Positions 52,885-62,800 of a stretch of DNA of 64,000 nt are shown piece after piece. The position numbers and the translations under genes are program-made. The stretch spans positions 1 to 64,000 of the forward strand of contig NZ_JAIOUQ010000003.1 of NCBI RefSeq assembly GCF_019931065.1, given 5' to 3'. The stretch's first letter is position 1. The number at the start of each line of letters is the position of its first letter. The DNA is from Methanobacterium spitsbergense. Lineage in GTDB: Archaea > Methanobacteriota > Methanobacteria > Methanobacteriales > Methanobacteriaceae. The notes beneath the pieces are model-generated. The model did not search any database. It was given only the letters and a program-made list of their open reading frames with translations, and was not told where the DNA came from.

Positions 52885-53352
52885 TCATGCTGCAATATTT
52901 TTTATTTTTTTTATAGTTCTTTTTATGAATTTCAAGAGTTTAGAATTGTTTTTCAATTTTTTCTCCCTTTCAAATTTGTATAATGCCATCTGTATGGAAG
53001 TATATAACCCAATATCATCGAATGGTTTTGTTATATAACCATATGGGTTTGTCATTGATGCTCTTTCTAATATCTCATCATCATAATAGGCTGTAAGATA
53101 TATAAAAGGTATATCATGGAGTTTTCTTAATATCTGGGCTGTTTTTATTCCATCTAAATCCCCTTTTAATATAATATCCATTAATATTATATTAGGTTGC
53201 ATTTCATTTGATTTTGATATTGCATCTTTTCCATTAGATACAATTCCAAGTACAAAATAACCCATATTTTCTAATCGTTGCTTTAAATCTTTAGCAACTA
53301 TGGATTCATCTTCTACAATTAAAATTTTTGTATTATTCATTCCCTGCCCCAT
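52885..53352 (-). CDS. stand-alone response regulator (receiver domain)
   Basis: The 155-residue protein is a single CheY-like receiver: acidic pocket VEDES near residue 13, phosphorylation Asp in IILMDIILKGDLDG near 57, Thr/Ser in FIYLTAYYDD near 85 and Lys in YGYITKPFDDIGL near 108. The C-terminal tail is rich in lysine (KLKNNSKLLKFIKRTIKKIK) and could contact nucleic acid or membrane, but there is no output domain. Start is uncertain: ATG at 53352, or ATG at 53340 (MNNTKIL). No cognate kinase is beside it. Confidence 0.8.
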   Translation of the reverse strand: MGQGMNNTKILIVEDESIVAKDLKQRLENMGYFVLGIVSNGKDAISKSNEMQPNIILMDIILKGDLDGIKTAQILRKLHDIPFIYLTAYYDDEILERASMTNPYGYITKPFDDIGLYTSIQMALYKFEREKKLKNNSKLLKFIKRTIKKIKNIAA

Positions 53353-53489
53353 GTCTCACTAGAAATTTAATTAGATTCGAATAAATACAAATTTTATAAA
53401 CATAGATATTAAATTATGGGATCAAATTAGTTAGAAATTAAAAAATTTTTATCAGAAAAATATGTTTATTAAAAGATATAATTAACCAT

Positions 53490-54473
53490 ATGAACATGGA
53501 CTGCGTATGTGGAGCTGGGTGTGTCAAAGATTCCGCAACTATATTAAAACAAATTAAGAATAAATACCCCGCTTGTGTACATTGTAAAAATCCAAAGCTT
53601 AAAAAATTCAAACCACTTAAAGATCAAATAGAATTTAAACGATTGAATGAAAATTTTGGATTGTGTATTTGTGGAAAAAGACATTTAGATGTTGTTATGG
53701 CACATATACTAAAAATCATGATTCAAGAGGGCATAAGAGATGAAAACTCCACTTTAAGAAATACATGCACACCATTAATAACTCCAGCATATCCAACAAA
53801 ATCCCCACCTTATCTTATGGAAAATTCAATGGTCATATTAACAGATAAAATAACAAAAAATTGTGCTGATAAAATAATAAATGAAATACCCGAAGTGAAA
53901 GGTATTTTATATGGAGATATACGGGAAACAGTTGGATTAAAAGATTCAGATTCTAAGCCTAATGTCTATAAACTCCTTGCAGGGTGTGATATGAGATGTG
54001 ATGTGGTTTTTACACCATATGGAGAATTATGTATCTATCGAAACCAAGCTGAAATTCATGTTGAGTTTTCTAAACCAGTATCCCCCAAAGTTGAGATATT
54101 AAAAACGTTCTTAGACAAATATAAAAACCCAAGCATTCTTGATTGTACTTGTGGTCCTGGAACTCTTGGAATAACATGTTTAAAAGCAGGTGCAAAAAGA
54201 GTTGTATTTAATGATATTTGGTATCCTGCAATAAAAATGACTCTACTGAATCTCCAAGTAAATGGATATGATACTGATTCTTTTGATGTTAATACAGGTT
54301 TAATAGGATCAGGTGAAAATTTCCAAGTTTACTGTCAAGATATTAAGAAATTAGAAGAATCACTCCAAGAGAAGTTTGATATATGTATTATTGATACATT
54401 TCCTGGTGTTGATACTGAAAATTTCATTAATTCTGTAAAAGGATTTTGTAAAGAGGTTATTGTGATTAGTTAA
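53490..54473 (+). CDS. SAM-dependent methyltransferase with Cys-rich N-terminus
   Basis: The 327-residue protein has a Cys-rich N-terminal domain (CVCGAGCVKDSATILK at residues 5-20, CVHCKNPKLKKF and GLCICGKRHLD) that probably binds zinc or an iron-sulfur cluster. A Rossmann methyltransferase follows: PSILDCTCGPGTLGITCLKA near residue 214 is motif I, and RVVFNDIWYPAIKMTLLN is motif II. DICIIDTFPGVD near 300 is at motif IV. The substrate, RNA or protein, cannot be told. It is a single gene convergent with the TctA permease. Confidence 0.65.
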   Translation: MNMDCVCGAGCVKDSATILKQIKNKYPACVHCKNPKLKKFKPLKDQIEFKRLNENFGLCICGKRHLDVVMAHILKIMIQEGIRDENSTLRNTCTPLITPAYPTKSPPYLMENSMVILTDKITKNCADKIINEIPEVKGILYGDIRETVGLKDSDSKPNVYKLLAGCDMRCDVVFTPYGELCIYRNQAEIHVEFSKPVSPKVEILKTFLDKYKNPSILDCTCGPGTLGITCLKAGAKRVVFNDIWYPAIKMTLLNLQVNGYDTDSFDVNTGLIGSGENFQVYCQDIKKLEESLQEKFDICIIDTFPGVDTENFINSVKGFCKEVIVIS

Positions 54474-54516
54474 GAGATTAATTTTATTATTTAAATTTAT
54501 TTTGTTTAACTCACAA

Positions 54517-55761
54517 TTATAAACCAGCATAAATAATAATCGCTGGAACAATTAGAACTCCCATTAGATTAGATTTGTTAACTCCAATATAATGTGGTAT
54601 TAAACCCAGAGAAATTGAAGTGATATAAACAAGTAATATATACAAAAGATTTGTATGTTCAATAAATGCGAAAAAAAATACTAATACGCTCATAAAAGTA
54701 ATAACTAGTTTTGAAAGTTTGCTATAGTTTATTCGATTTATATGTTTTATTAACATATCTCCCAGCTTTAAACAGAAGAAGGTTGATATTGCTACTGCAG
54801 TGAGAGAAACAAATACAAATAAGAGGAGGTAGTTCACGTCAAAATTCTCGATCATTTTATCAATAAATACTGCGATACCACTTCTTGGATTTCCAATTAA
54901 ATATATTGCCATGAGCGAAAATAACGCATCGGATACATTCACTCCACTAATTGCTACCAAAAACCCCTCTCGATTATTTCCCATATCCCCTCCACCACTT
55001 AATTCTTGTGCCAAAATACTTCCCTGAGCTGGTCCCATTCCTGGTAAAAATCCAAGAATACTACCGGCTATTCCTCCAGCAATTATTCCCCTAATAACTT
55101 TTTTATTTACTTTTAAACCTAATAAAATGTCTTGAACCGGCACCATGGAGTTCTTTGATAGACTATAAATTAAAGTACTAATCCCAAAAAGTCCTGTAAA
55201 CATTGTTAGAAGAGAAACATTAGAGGATATGGGTGTGTTCAGCATTATCCATCCCATAATTCCTGAAAAAATAAATAAAAATATTGACCATGCCATTGAA
55301 TATGTATCTCTATTAAGCCGTATTATCATGAAAACTACGGCTAATATTAGAATTATATAGATATAAGGTTTTAATATGCCATAAAGTGGAGGTAAACACA
55401 TTACAAAGAGAGGTAGTAAAATTACTGTAACAATCAACGAACCAAATCCTCCAATAGTCACTAACCTTATTGCTTCTCTACCCCTTCCATGTAGCATAAA
55501 ATAATGACCAGGTAAAATTGATAGAACAGTACCCTCTTCAGGCACACCCAAAAAAATAGAAGGTAAAAAATCTATCATTGAATGTGAAATTGACATTGAA
55601 AGTAAGAACACAGCAAGAAATGTCGGTGAAAATGATTCTAATAGAAAAGTTGATGAAGCAAAAATAAAGGCACCAACTGTGTTAACATGAATCCCTGGAA
55701 TGATACCAGTTATTGCACCACATATAACACCAATCAAACATGCTAATAATATATCAAAAAT
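54517..55761 (-). CDS. TctA-family (DUF112) permease, probable ATT start
   Basis: A membrane protein of about 414 residues with ten or more helices, related to TctA of tripartite tricarboxylate transporters. The signature [20 protein letters not shown] near residue 18 and [20 protein letters not shown] agree with the archaeal subgroup. No TctB or binding protein is nearby. The reading frame is open to a TAA at 55764-55762. The family-type N-terminus ([14 protein letters not shown]) begins right after ATT at 55761-55759, with GGTGA upstream; the only other start is TTG at 55737. No ATG or GTG lies in frame. Substrate unknown. Confidence 0.75.
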   Translation of the reverse strand: MFDILLACLIGVICGAITGIIPGIHVNTVGAFIFASSTFLLESFSPTFLAVFLLSMSISHSMIDFLPSIFLGVPEEGTVLSILPGHYFMLHGRGREAIRLVTIGGFGSLIVTVILLPLFVMCLPPLYGILKPYIYIILILAVVFMIIRLNRDTYSMAWSIFLFIFSGIMGWIMLNTPISSNVSLLTMFTGLFGISTLIYSLSKNSMVPVQDILLGLKVNKKVIRGIIAGGIAGSILGFLPGMGPAQGSILAQELSGGGDMGNNREGFLVAISGVNVSDALFSLMAIYLIGNPRSGIAVFIDKMIENFDVNYLLLFVFVSLTAVAISTFFCLKLGDMLIKHINRINYSKLSKLVITFMSVLVFFFAFIEHTNLLYILLVYITSISLGLIPHYIGVNKSNLMGVLIVPAIIIYAGL

Positions 55762-55898
55762 TTAATCACCTAAAATAATATTTGTGATTCATAATTAATA
55801 ATATTAATTATTAAAAAAGTATTATTACGATTATTTAAAAAATTTGGAAAAATTAGAATTTTAGTGATATAAATAAAAAAAAATAGTTATTAGAAGGT

Positions 55899-56168
55899 TT
55901 ACATTAACCTTCTTACATCAACAACTTCAATACTAGCTACATCTTCGAGTTTAGATAGGTTTTCTTCTATCTTTTCGGTGCCACCTTCTGCATCATCCAC
56001 AACAACCGTCACATTAAGGGCAACAAGCCCAAATGCTATTGGTTCTTCTTCAATGCTATGCAGTTCTGTATTTTCAGGTATTGAATTTTTTATTCCTGCC
56101 TTAACTTTAGCCAGATCAATTTCAGGACTTTCTGGCATTAACTTGATTGTTGCTACAACTTCTCCCAT
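55899..56168 (-). CDS. elongation factor 1-beta (aEF-1beta)
   Basis: The 89-residue protein is the nucleotide exchange factor for aEF-1A, with the C-terminal alpha/beta domain of the family: MGEVVATIKLMPESPEIDLA, EEEPIAFGLVALNVTVVVDD and EGGTEKIEENLSKLEDVASI. The archaeal form is about 90 residues, as here. The gene lies beside the zinc-ribbon and MfnE genes, as in other methanogens (MJ0459 and MJ0458). AGGAGGCGAAATA precedes the ATG. Confidence 0.92.
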   Translation of the reverse strand: MGEVVATIKLMPESPEIDLAKVKAGIKNSIPENTELHSIEEEPIAFGLVALNVTVVVDDAEGGTEKIEENLSKLEDVASIEVVDVRRLM

Positions 56169-56282
56169 TATTTCGCCTCCTTACAATCATCAATCTTAAG
56201 ATTGATTTAAGGTTGAATATAAATTAATACACCTAAATTTTAGGTGTATGTTTCACTTAAAAATTAAAAAAGATCTAAGTTA

Positions 56283-56444
56283 TTATGGTCCTTTAAAGCC
56301 ACATTCACATTTGTATAAATGTCCGAATGTTCTGCATTTCTGGCATCTGTAGAGCATTTTCTCGCATTCTGGGCATGGAAACTTAACATAGTTTTCCACT
56401 GGTGATATTTCCTGTTTACAGGATGTGCATTCTATTTTCTCCAT
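56283..56444 (-). CDS. small zinc-ribbon protein (HVO_2753-like)
   Basis: A 53-residue protein, short enough to be missed by a length cut-off, with four CxxC-type pairs: CTSC, CPEC, CQKC and CEC. It opens [19 protein letters not shown] and ends KCECGFKGP. The family is a double zinc-binding fold often found beside aEF-1beta in euryarchaea. The ATG at 56444 follows GGAGGAAATTAA at the end of mfnE. Function unknown; translation-related by context. Confidence 0.85.
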   Translation of the reverse strand: MEKIECTSCKQEISPVENYVKFPCPECEKMLYRCQKCRTFGHLYKCECGFKGP

Positions 56445-57113
56445 TTAATTTCCTCCAATGAGTGTATATTTCGAGCTTCGTCCTTCGATAATCGATATTA
56501 CCCTATCAGGGTATTTGCCGTTAACAACGTAGCAATTAGATTTATATCTGATTAAAAGCTCGGGTAAAAATTCATCAACCGATGTTTCACCAAAATTTAG
56601 TAGTTTTTTTGCACCTATAATTTTTATAAGTTTCGCACCATCTTGGCTTGGATCATGCGTGTATATTCCATCTACATCTGTTGCTATTAATAGTTTGGCC
56701 TTCAGAAGATCTGATAAATAAAGTGCAATTGAATCTGAGCTCACTCTCCAGCTATGTTCCAAAGGATCTTGATATTCCATTATGTCTGAAGGAATAAAAA
56801 TAGGTATACTGCCCTGATCAATTACACTTTCGGCCTTTTCAATAGATTTTACGGTTTCAAACCCTTTAACCTTGTCTGCAAGGAGTGTTCCTATTATGTC
56901 CATGCATAATATTGCTGATTTATGGTTGGCTGTATTTGAAAATTGTAGATTTTTGTCATAATCTCTTATTTTATTTGCAAATATTCCCCCACCACAAATT
57001 ATTAATATTTTTATAGGAATTTGATTGGAATTATTTAAATCTTTAATAGCTTCACATAATTTAATTGCCCTCTCAGGAAACAAACTTCCTCCCAATTTAA
57101 TTACCCAATCCAT
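56445..57113 (-). CDS. mfnE: [5-(aminomethyl)furan-3-yl]methyl phosphate kinase MfnE
   Basis: The 222-residue amino-acid-kinase fold protein makes a diphosphate from aminomethylfuran phosphate in methanofuran biosynthesis. [20 protein letters not shown] and [20 protein letters not shown] are the ATP-binding strands, and [15 protein letters not shown] is the second nucleotide site. Length agrees with the family. Neighbouring aEF-1beta repeats the arrangement seen in Methanocaldococcus, where MJ0458 is MfnE. Its start lies 10 bases after the Pth2 stop. Confidence 0.85.
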   Translation of the reverse strand: MDWVIKLGGSLFPERAIKLCEAIKDLNNSNQIPIKILIICGGGIFANKIRDYDKNLQFSNTANHKSAILCMDIIGTLLADKVKGFETVKSIEKAESVIDQGSIPIFIPSDIMEYQDPLEHSWRVSSDSIALYLSDLLKAKLLIATDVDGIYTHDPSQDGAKLIKIIGAKKLLNFGETSVDEFLPELLIRYKSNCYVVNGKYPDRVISIIEGRSSKYTLIGGN

Positions 57114-57123
57114 ATAAACACCA

Positions 57124-57465
57124 CTATTTCAGGAGCTTGAGATCCTTTGTAATTTTATCTATCTTCTCATCTTCATCAGGACCTATTCCAAGACAGGTTA
57201 TGGTTGATCTGGGCACTTCTGTGTGACCTGCATCATATACCAAGTAGATTGGCATGTTGGTGGCTTTTACAAGTTCGTATATTTCAAATAATTCTTCAAG
57301 ATCCTTTACTTTTAATACAACCTTTTTTTCACCTTCAGATTCCCATTTTTTTAATATACGGTCATCTGTTTTTTTATACGCACCCAAACAACCATGACAT
57401 GCTTGAGCAGCGATTTTACCCCGGCTCATGTTTAGATCTGCTCTCATTACTATGACTTGTTTCAT
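57124..57465 (-). CDS. peptidyl-tRNA hydrolase, archaeal type (Pth2)
   Basis: The 113-residue enzyme frees tRNA from stalled peptidyl-tRNA. The Pth2 core is complete: [35 protein letters not shown] and [20 protein letters not shown] with the closing DLKLLK. ATG at 57465 follows GGTGAAAGA and makes the usual length; the frame runs further upstream without a ribosome site. Confidence 0.93.
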   Translation of the reverse strand: MKQVIVMRADLNMSRGKIAAQACHGCLGAYKKTDDRILKKWESEGEKKVVLKVKDLEELFEIYELVKATNMPIYLVYDAGHTEVPRSTITCLGIGPDEDEKIDKITKDLKLLK

Positions 57466-57530
57466 TCTTTCACCATTATATTTGTTAAAAAGAGAAAAAT
57501 ATTGTATCAAATTTATCCTTCGAATTAAAT

Positions 57531-58748
57531 TTAAGATCTTAAAAGCCTCTTACCAACTCTGTCCACATCAACTGAGTAAAGTTCCATTCCGGGAATTAAA
57601 ACCCTTACAACAGGAATTTTAATCTCTTTTCTGGTAAGATCAACGTATAAAATATCTCTAAATCCACATTTGTTCAGGAGGAGTTTAGATGTTTCAATAT
57701 CATCTCCAAAGGATTTTCCAGATATATTTTTTATACTATTTAGTTCCACCGAAGTTTCTGTTTCACCAAACCAGTGACTGTTTATTCGTTTCATCCTTTC
57801 ATACCCTGCTTTTCTCATGAAAACTGCACGAATAGTGTCTTCCCGTGTACCATGAATTTGTGTAGCCCTACTCTGTGCAACCTCAGTAAGAGCTCTAATC
57901 GCTGCAACTTCGGGATCAAGATGAGTTCCAACACCCAATGTTAAAAGAGCAGGATCTTTAAGAACTGTGTCATCTGAAACTGCCGCAATAGTAGTTATCT
58001 TTACATCAGCCGTTAAATCAACAAGTTTCACATTTATTCCGGCATTCTTGAACATGGCCAAAATATCCTTGATTATTGGATTCTCTGTATTTTCACAGTT
58101 AATCTCTGGTTTCGACACACGTTTAGATTCGAAAATGCTCCATGCATCCCTTTCAACTACTTCCATTATTCCATGGAATACAGCTTCCTCTAACCTATTT
58201 CCCGATGCAAGGCCATTTGTATTGGATTGAAAAAGTTTAATATTATTTTTTGGAGTATAGGGATGATAAACGGCATTTGCAGGTATTAAAACATCGGAGT
58301 CATCTTTGAGATTTGTTGATGTAACCCATTCAAGATCAACTGTTTCAGGATCAAAGAGAACTTTGGGGAGAATCAAAGATCCAGGATGTAAATAACTATC
58401 TAATCTTTCATCTGAACCTTCAAAGACACCACAAACAAAATTTTGTCTACAATTATCATGTAATTCTGCAGAGTATCTTTCAAATGATTCCATCATAGCC
58501 GATGCTTTTGCTTGAGGTTTAGTAGCACCTTTACCTGCATATATGCTAACAGCACCATCTGCTGCTCCAGGTCTTATTGCAGAATAAACTGGAATTCCAA
58601 CTCTGTCAAGATGAGTAATCTCTGCTACCCTAGTTACCCCGGCTACCCTCAACTTAGATTCAACATTTTTTATAGTCTCTTCCGGAGCTATCGCCCTATG
58701 AGTGCATCCAAAATATTTTACAGGTACTTCTTTTAACATTGAAATCAC
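57531..58748 (-). CDS. ycaO: YcaO-related McrA-glycine thioamidation protein (methanogenesis marker 1)
   Basis: The 405-residue YcaO enzyme uses ATP to convert an active-site glycine of methyl-CoM reductase subunit McrA into thioglycine. ATP and Mg sites include [18 protein letters not shown] near residue 82, and [20 protein letters not shown] near 175, with [16 protein letters not shown] near 280. The partner TfuA, often encoded close by in other genomes, is not within this window. The C-terminal [14 protein letters not shown] is also typical. AGTGATTTCA precedes the ATG. Confidence 0.92.
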   Translation of the reverse strand: MISMLKEVPVKYFGCTHRAIAPEETIKNVESKLRVAGVTRVAEITHLDRVGIPVYSAIRPGAADGAVSIYAGKGATKPQAKASAMMESFERYSAELHDNCRQNFVCGVFEGSDERLDSYLHPGSLILPKVLFDPETVDLEWVTSTNLKDDSDVLIPANAVYHPYTPKNNIKLFQSNTNGLASGNRLEEAVFHGIMEVVERDAWSIFESKRVSKPEINCENTENPIIKDILAMFKNAGINVKLVDLTADVKITTIAAVSDDTVLKDPALLTLGVGTHLDPEVAAIRALTEVAQSRATQIHGTREDTIRAVFMRKAGYERMKRINSHWFGETETSVELNSIKNISGKSFGDDIETSKLLLNKCGFRDILYVDLTRKEIKIPVVRVLIPGMELYSVDVDRVGKRLLRS

Positions 58749-58877
58749 TTAGAAATATTAATAATCGGAATTAATCATTTAATAACCTTTTTACATTTGT
58801 AAATCCATTATTTTATAGTATATTTTAGATGTTAAATTCTTTTTGTAATCTAATAAAATTATTAAAAATAAATAGTA

Positions 58878-59492
58878 TTAATAAATACCGAAATATGCTT
58901 TTACAGCTAAAATTATAGCCACAACAAATGTGATTCCCCATATAATTGGATTCCATCTTAAAACCTTAGCACCGTCAAATATACCCAATGGAATGAGGTT
59001 GAAAGCTGCTAATATACTGTTTATTATGAAACCGTATACAACAATGGTTCCAAATATGAATCCCATAATATCTGTGGGATTTTTGGTTACAAATGGTGTT
59101 AAAACCAGGAATAACAGTGCCAGTGCAATATTTACCAACGGGCCGGCGATGGATATTTTACCATTCTGTTCTCTTGAAATGTACTCCCCATGAATATATA
59201 CAGCACCAGGCGCCACAAAAACGAATCCTAATATAAACGCCGTGAATAAGGCAAAAATCAATCCTTCTAACCACATTTTAAATTCTGCATAAAATCCATA
59301 TCTAACTGCCACAAACTTGTGAGCAAGTTCGTGTAACACGAATCCCAATCCAACTGCAACGAGTAATGAAGGTATCAATAATATCAAATTCTCATTTATA
59401 TTGCGACCATTAATGAGGTATGCGAATATGACTGCAATAACCAACATTGAGATGATTATGTCCCTAACCTCACGGGCTGTGAAACTGACCAT
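58878..59492 (-). CDS. site-2 protease family (M50) membrane protein, short form
   Basis: A 204-residue membrane zinc peptidase with about six helices. The zinc motif HELAH (H54, H58) lies in GFVLHELAHKFVAVRYG, and the third ligand segment is FNLIPLGIFDGAKVLRWN near residue 170. It is much shorter than the site-2 protease at 12994 because it has no N-terminal soluble domain. The final helix FVVAIILAVKAY ends the chain. It lies 130 bases from YcaO and has its own start. Substrate unknown. Confidence 0.82.
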   Translation of the reverse strand: MVSFTAREVRDIIISMLVIAVIFAYLINGRNINENLILLIPSLLVAVGLGFVLHELAHKFVAVRYGFYAEFKMWLEGLIFALFTAFILGFVFVAPGAVYIHGEYISREQNGKISIAGPLVNIALALLFLVLTPFVTKNPTDIMGFIFGTIVVYGFIINSILAAFNLIPLGIFDGAKVLRWNPIIWGITFVVAIILAVKAYFGIY

Positions 59493-59921
59493 AATTTATA
59501 GACCTAGCTTTACACATATAATGATTTCCATAATAAATAATATTAAGATTCAATATAGAATAATACACTATTAATTATTTCATATTTATCATCTCATGGA
59601 AAGTAGTTATAAATTATTATGCTAGATATATGGCCTTCGTTTCAGTAAAGATGCTAATAACTAATTTTAATTAACCAAAATCTTAATTTATTTCCCAAAA
59701 ACAATGTTTTTTAGAAAGCCCAATTCCCATCTCTTACAACTAGATTATTCATAATTATAAACCATGTCATTATCATATCACATGGGAATTCTATAAAAAT
59801 ATTATCTCAGACCATATTAAATCATAAGATCGTGAGCATATAATAATTATCATCCAATTATTGAAATGAAATTCGAATTTAAATAAAACTTGAATACAAC
59901 AATGGGATTAGAAGTGATAAA
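59493..59921. other. non-coding stretch with a spaced inverted repeat
   Basis: No gene is supported here. AATTCCCAT at 59722-59730 pairs with ATGGGAATT at 59782-59790, nine bases each, 51 bases apart. It could form a weak stem or be chance. The right end carries the HIT gene promoter. Confidence 0.45.
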
Positions 59922-60368
59922 ATGGCATGTGAATACTGTGGAAAAGGAGGATATGGTAAACTCATATTAGAAAAACCCAATTGGAAAATTTTTCTTGCCC
60001 CAAGTCAGAGGTATATGGGAACATGTGTAATTGCAATTAAAAGACATTGTAGTAATTTATCAGAACTTAAAGATGTTGAGTGGATTGAATTTTCCAAAAT
60101 AGTCAAAGAAATGGAATCTGTTTTGTATAATATCTTCAAACCAACACTTTTCAATTGGAGCTGCTTCAAAAATGCAGCATTTAGGGTAGAAAATCCTCAT
60201 CCAGAAGTTCACTGGCATTTGATTCCCAGATATGAGCTTGAAACTGAATTTAATGGTATTAAATTTGAAGATCCTGACTTTGGATATATTCCCCAACCGA
60301 TAATAAGGGAAATTCCTGAGGAAGTTATGGAAAAAATGGTAAATGACATAAGAACCTATCTCAAATGA
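59922..60368 (+). CDS. HIT-family protein with N-terminal CxxC
   Basis: The 148-residue protein is a histidine-triad hydrolase of nucleotide conjugates. The motif HPEVHWHLIPRY places the catalytic His at H97 and the third His at H99; the first triad position is Glu (E95) rather than His. C3-x2-C6 (CEYC) at the N-terminus and C35/C43 could bind zinc. GAAGTGATAAA precedes the ATG. It lies 46 bases before the peptidase gene, on the same strand. Confidence 0.8.
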   Translation: MACEYCGKGGYGKLILEKPNWKIFLAPSQRYMGTCVIAIKRHCSNLSELKDVEWIEFSKIVKEMESVLYNIFKPTLFNWSCFKNAAFRVENPHPEVHWHLIPRYELETEFNGIKFEDPDFGYIPQPIIREIPEEVMEKMVNDIRTYLK

Positions 60369-60414
60369 TAAAATTTAATTTATATTAATTTTCTAAAAAA
60401 AATGAGGAGATCTA

Positions 60415-61413
60415 ATGAATACCAAATTGAAACAAGTTATTGAATCAATGCACAAAGAGAATATAGATTCCATGATAGTATTAAAACCGGAGAATATAAG
60501 ATATTTAACCGGATTCAGACCTTCAAGTTCTTCGATCTTGATATTAAAGGATAATCCTGTTCTTCTGGCATCCAAAATTGATCGGGAAGATGCATCTGGA
60601 AGATCATTGGTTAATCTAGAAGTTTACAAAGAATTTAAGGATGTAAAGAATTATTTGGAAGGTAAAATTGGAATTGAAAATTCTATGAACGTTGAAACGT
60701 ATAAAAAACTTACTGGAGATTTTGAACTTGAAACAACAGATATTGTAGAAATTTCAAGAGCTGTTAAATCTAAATGGGAAGTTGAAAATATTGAAAAAGC
60801 CCTTCAAATAGCTGAAAAATCATTATTGGAATTGGAATTTTCAGGTACTGAAGTGGAGTTAGCTGCTCAGCTTGAATATAATATGAGAATTAATGATTCT
60901 GAAAGAGCATCTTTTGAAACTATTGTGGCATCCGGATCCAGATCAAGCCTTCCACATGGTTCCCCAACAAAAAATGAAGTTGAATATCCAATATTAATAG
61001 ATTGGGGTGCGGTTTACAATAATTATTCCTCAGATACAACTAGAACAATTATCGAAACAGAAAAACAGGAGGAAATATTTAACATAGTATTGGAAGCACA
61101 GCAAACTGCAATTAAATCCATAAAACCCGGAGTAAAATCTTCAGAGATAGATAATATTGCCAGAGAGGTTATAACAGAATATGGGTATGGTGATGCTTTT
61201 ATCCATTCAACAGGTCATGGTGTGGGACTTGAAATTCATGAAAAACCTTCTTTATCAAAAAATGATGAAGGTATACTTGAAAAGGACATGGTGGTCACTG
61301 TTGAACCGGGTATTTATTTGGAAGGAGAATTTGGTATTCGAATAGAAGATATGATTCTAATAAAAAATCGTGCCACAGTTTTAAACAAAACTAAAGCAAA
61401 GTTAAGCTTTTAA
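60415..61413 (+). CDS. Xaa-Pro aminopeptidase / prolidase family (M24) protein
   Basis: A 332-residue M24 metallopeptidase. The N-terminal creatinase-like domain covers residues 1-115; the pita-bread domain has metal ligands in [17 protein letters not shown] (two Asp), [17 protein letters not shown] (His), [12 protein letters not shown] (Glu) and [10 protein letters not shown] (Glu). The usual length is about 340-360. It probably releases amino acids next to proline during peptide recycling. A separate short leader, GAGGAGATCTA, precedes the ATG. Confidence 0.88.
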   Translation: MNTKLKQVIESMHKENIDSMIVLKPENIRYLTGFRPSSSSILILKDNPVLLASKIDREDASGRSLVNLEVYKEFKDVKNYLEGKIGIENSMNVETYKKLTGDFELETTDIVEISRAVKSKWEVENIEKALQIAEKSLLELEFSGTEVELAAQLEYNMRINDSERASFETIVASGSRSSLPHGSPTKNEVEYPILIDWGAVYNNYSSDTTRTIIETEKQEEIFNIVLEAQQTAIKSIKPGVKSSEIDNIAREVITEYGYGDAFIHSTGHGVGLEIHEKPSLSKNDEGILEKDMVVTVEPGIYLEGEFGIRIEDMILIKNRATVLNKTKAKLSF

Positions 61414-61525
61414 TAAATTTTAGATGATTTATATTTAATAATTTTGAAATTTTTATAACTAAATAATCAGCAACCTATATATGGATATAGTTAAAAATAG
61501 TAAATCATTATAAAAGGTGGAAAAA

Positions 61526-62458
61526 ATGGCAATTATACCCCCGGCATTATCACCAATTTCAAGAGGCCTTGACAACGTTATACCCGAGAGATATGTTGTT
61601 TTAATACAGGAAAATCTCATAAGATCAGGAATGTATGTTAAAGCATCAGATCTTTTGACGTTGATGCTACTCGGAGGTTTATTATTTGGTGTTCTTGGAC
61701 TGATTCTTTTCATTGTGATCGGAATTAATCCAATCATTGGATTAGTTGTGGGTATTGTAACACCAACTGCCATAGTTTTCGGTTGGTTATTCTTTTCAAT
61801 GGAACGTAGAGTTGATGCCATTGAACAAACTACACCTGATTTTTTAAGACAAATTGCCTCCTTATTAAGGGCTGGTGTTGGTATTGAAACAGCATTAGAG
61901 GACATATCAAAACAAGGCGCAGGACCGCTGACTGATGAGCTTAAAAGAGCAGTTATTGAAATAAAAATTGGTAGTACATTCGATGACGCCCTTCTTTCAA
62001 TGGGGGAAAGATTAAAATCAAAAACCCTTGATCGAACATTTAGGATGATTCTTGAAGGTAAAAGAGTCGGAGGAAGCCTATCAGATGTTATTGAAACAGT
62101 TGCAGAGGATTTAAGGTCAGTACTGGCTTTGAAACGTGAACGAAAAGCAAATGTTATGATGTCGGTTATGTTCTTGATTATATCAGCTATAGTAGCAGCA
62201 CCATTTGCACTTGGTATGATAATGATATATTCTAATTTCATTGAATCCCTTGGTAAACATAATCCATTACTTGATGCAGCAACCCTATCTGCAAGTGGAT
62301 ATATTATTATTCACTCTATAATAGCAGGTCTTTTAATTGGTATTGTACTTTATGGTAGTGCAAGGAAGGGTGTGAAATTTGCACTTGTCCTTGTTCCTGT
62401 CGCTTATGGTATTTTCTACGTAATAAAAACCTTTGGAATGTTGATCATAGGATTTTAA
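61526..62458 (+). CDS. type II secretion system F (TadB-like) membrane protein
   Basis: A 310-residue T2SF protein with two N-terminal helices near residues 50-95, a T2SF domain ([40 protein letters not shown]) and two or three C-terminal helices. It resembles the other T2SF protein at 49295, without its basic N-terminal linker. ATG at 61526 follows AAAGGTGG; the ribosome site covers the upstream GTG. With the small pilin gene 23 bases later it makes a two-gene unit, likely partner of the ATPase at 50427. Confidence 0.85.
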   Translation: MAIIPPALSPISRGLDNVIPERYVVLIQENLIRSGMYVKASDLLTLMLLGGLLFGVLGLILFIVIGINPIIGLVVGIVTPTAIVFGWLFFSMERRVDAIEQTTPDFLRQIASLLRAGVGIETALEDISKQGAGPLTDELKRAVIEIKIGSTFDDALLSMGERLKSKTLDRTFRMILEGKRVGGSLSDVIETVAEDLRSVLALKRERKANVMMSVMFLIISAIVAAPFALGMIMIYSNFIESLGKHNPLLDAATLSASGYIIIHSIIAGLLIGIVLYGSARKGVKFALVLVPVAYGIFYVIKTFGMLIIGF

Positions 62459-62481
62459 TAAGAGTATTGGTGGGTGGAAAT

Positions 62482-62676
62482 ATGGATATTATAAATGAGG
62501 AAGCAGCACAAAGTTCAGCAGAACTAGTCTTGTTATTTGGGGGTATTATAGTAATTGCAATTGTGGCTGCTCTTTTCTATAAGAATTACTTGTCTGGTCT
62601 TGGAAATGGAATAACTAATACAGATCTCCAGAACGTAAACAACAAAATTAACGACCTCAGTAATAAATTCAGCTGA
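62482..62676 (+). CDS. small pilin-like protein with class III signal peptide
   Basis: A 64-residue protein whose N-terminus has the class III prepilin motif QSSAELVLL, matching Q-x-S-x-E-x3-L, followed by one helix (LLFGGIIVIAIVAALFY). Such proteins are cut before the Gln by an EppA-type peptidase and assembled as pili. The remaining part (GNGITNTDLQNVNNKINDLS) is hydrophilic. GGGTGG precedes ATG at 62482. It lies directly behind a T2SF gene, which supports a pilus role. Confidence 0.8.
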   Translation: MDIINEEAAQSSAELVLLFGGIIVIAIVAALFYKNYLSGLGNGITNTDLQNVNNKINDLSNKFS

Positions 62677-62800
62677 TTTAAAATTATATAATTAAATTCA
62701 CATTTTCAAATCAGTAAATTATTTTTTTTAACTTTTATTTAACCAAAAACCCAAACCATTTGTTTAAACACAAAATCATCATTTTAGGAGGGTCCATTAT

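Noticed and set aside
49295..53352. A complete archaellum operon was considered for the ATPase and T2SF genes.
   Set aside because: No archaellins or other archaellum-specific genes (FlaD-FlaH type) are present, so a simpler Tad-like pilus is the better fit.
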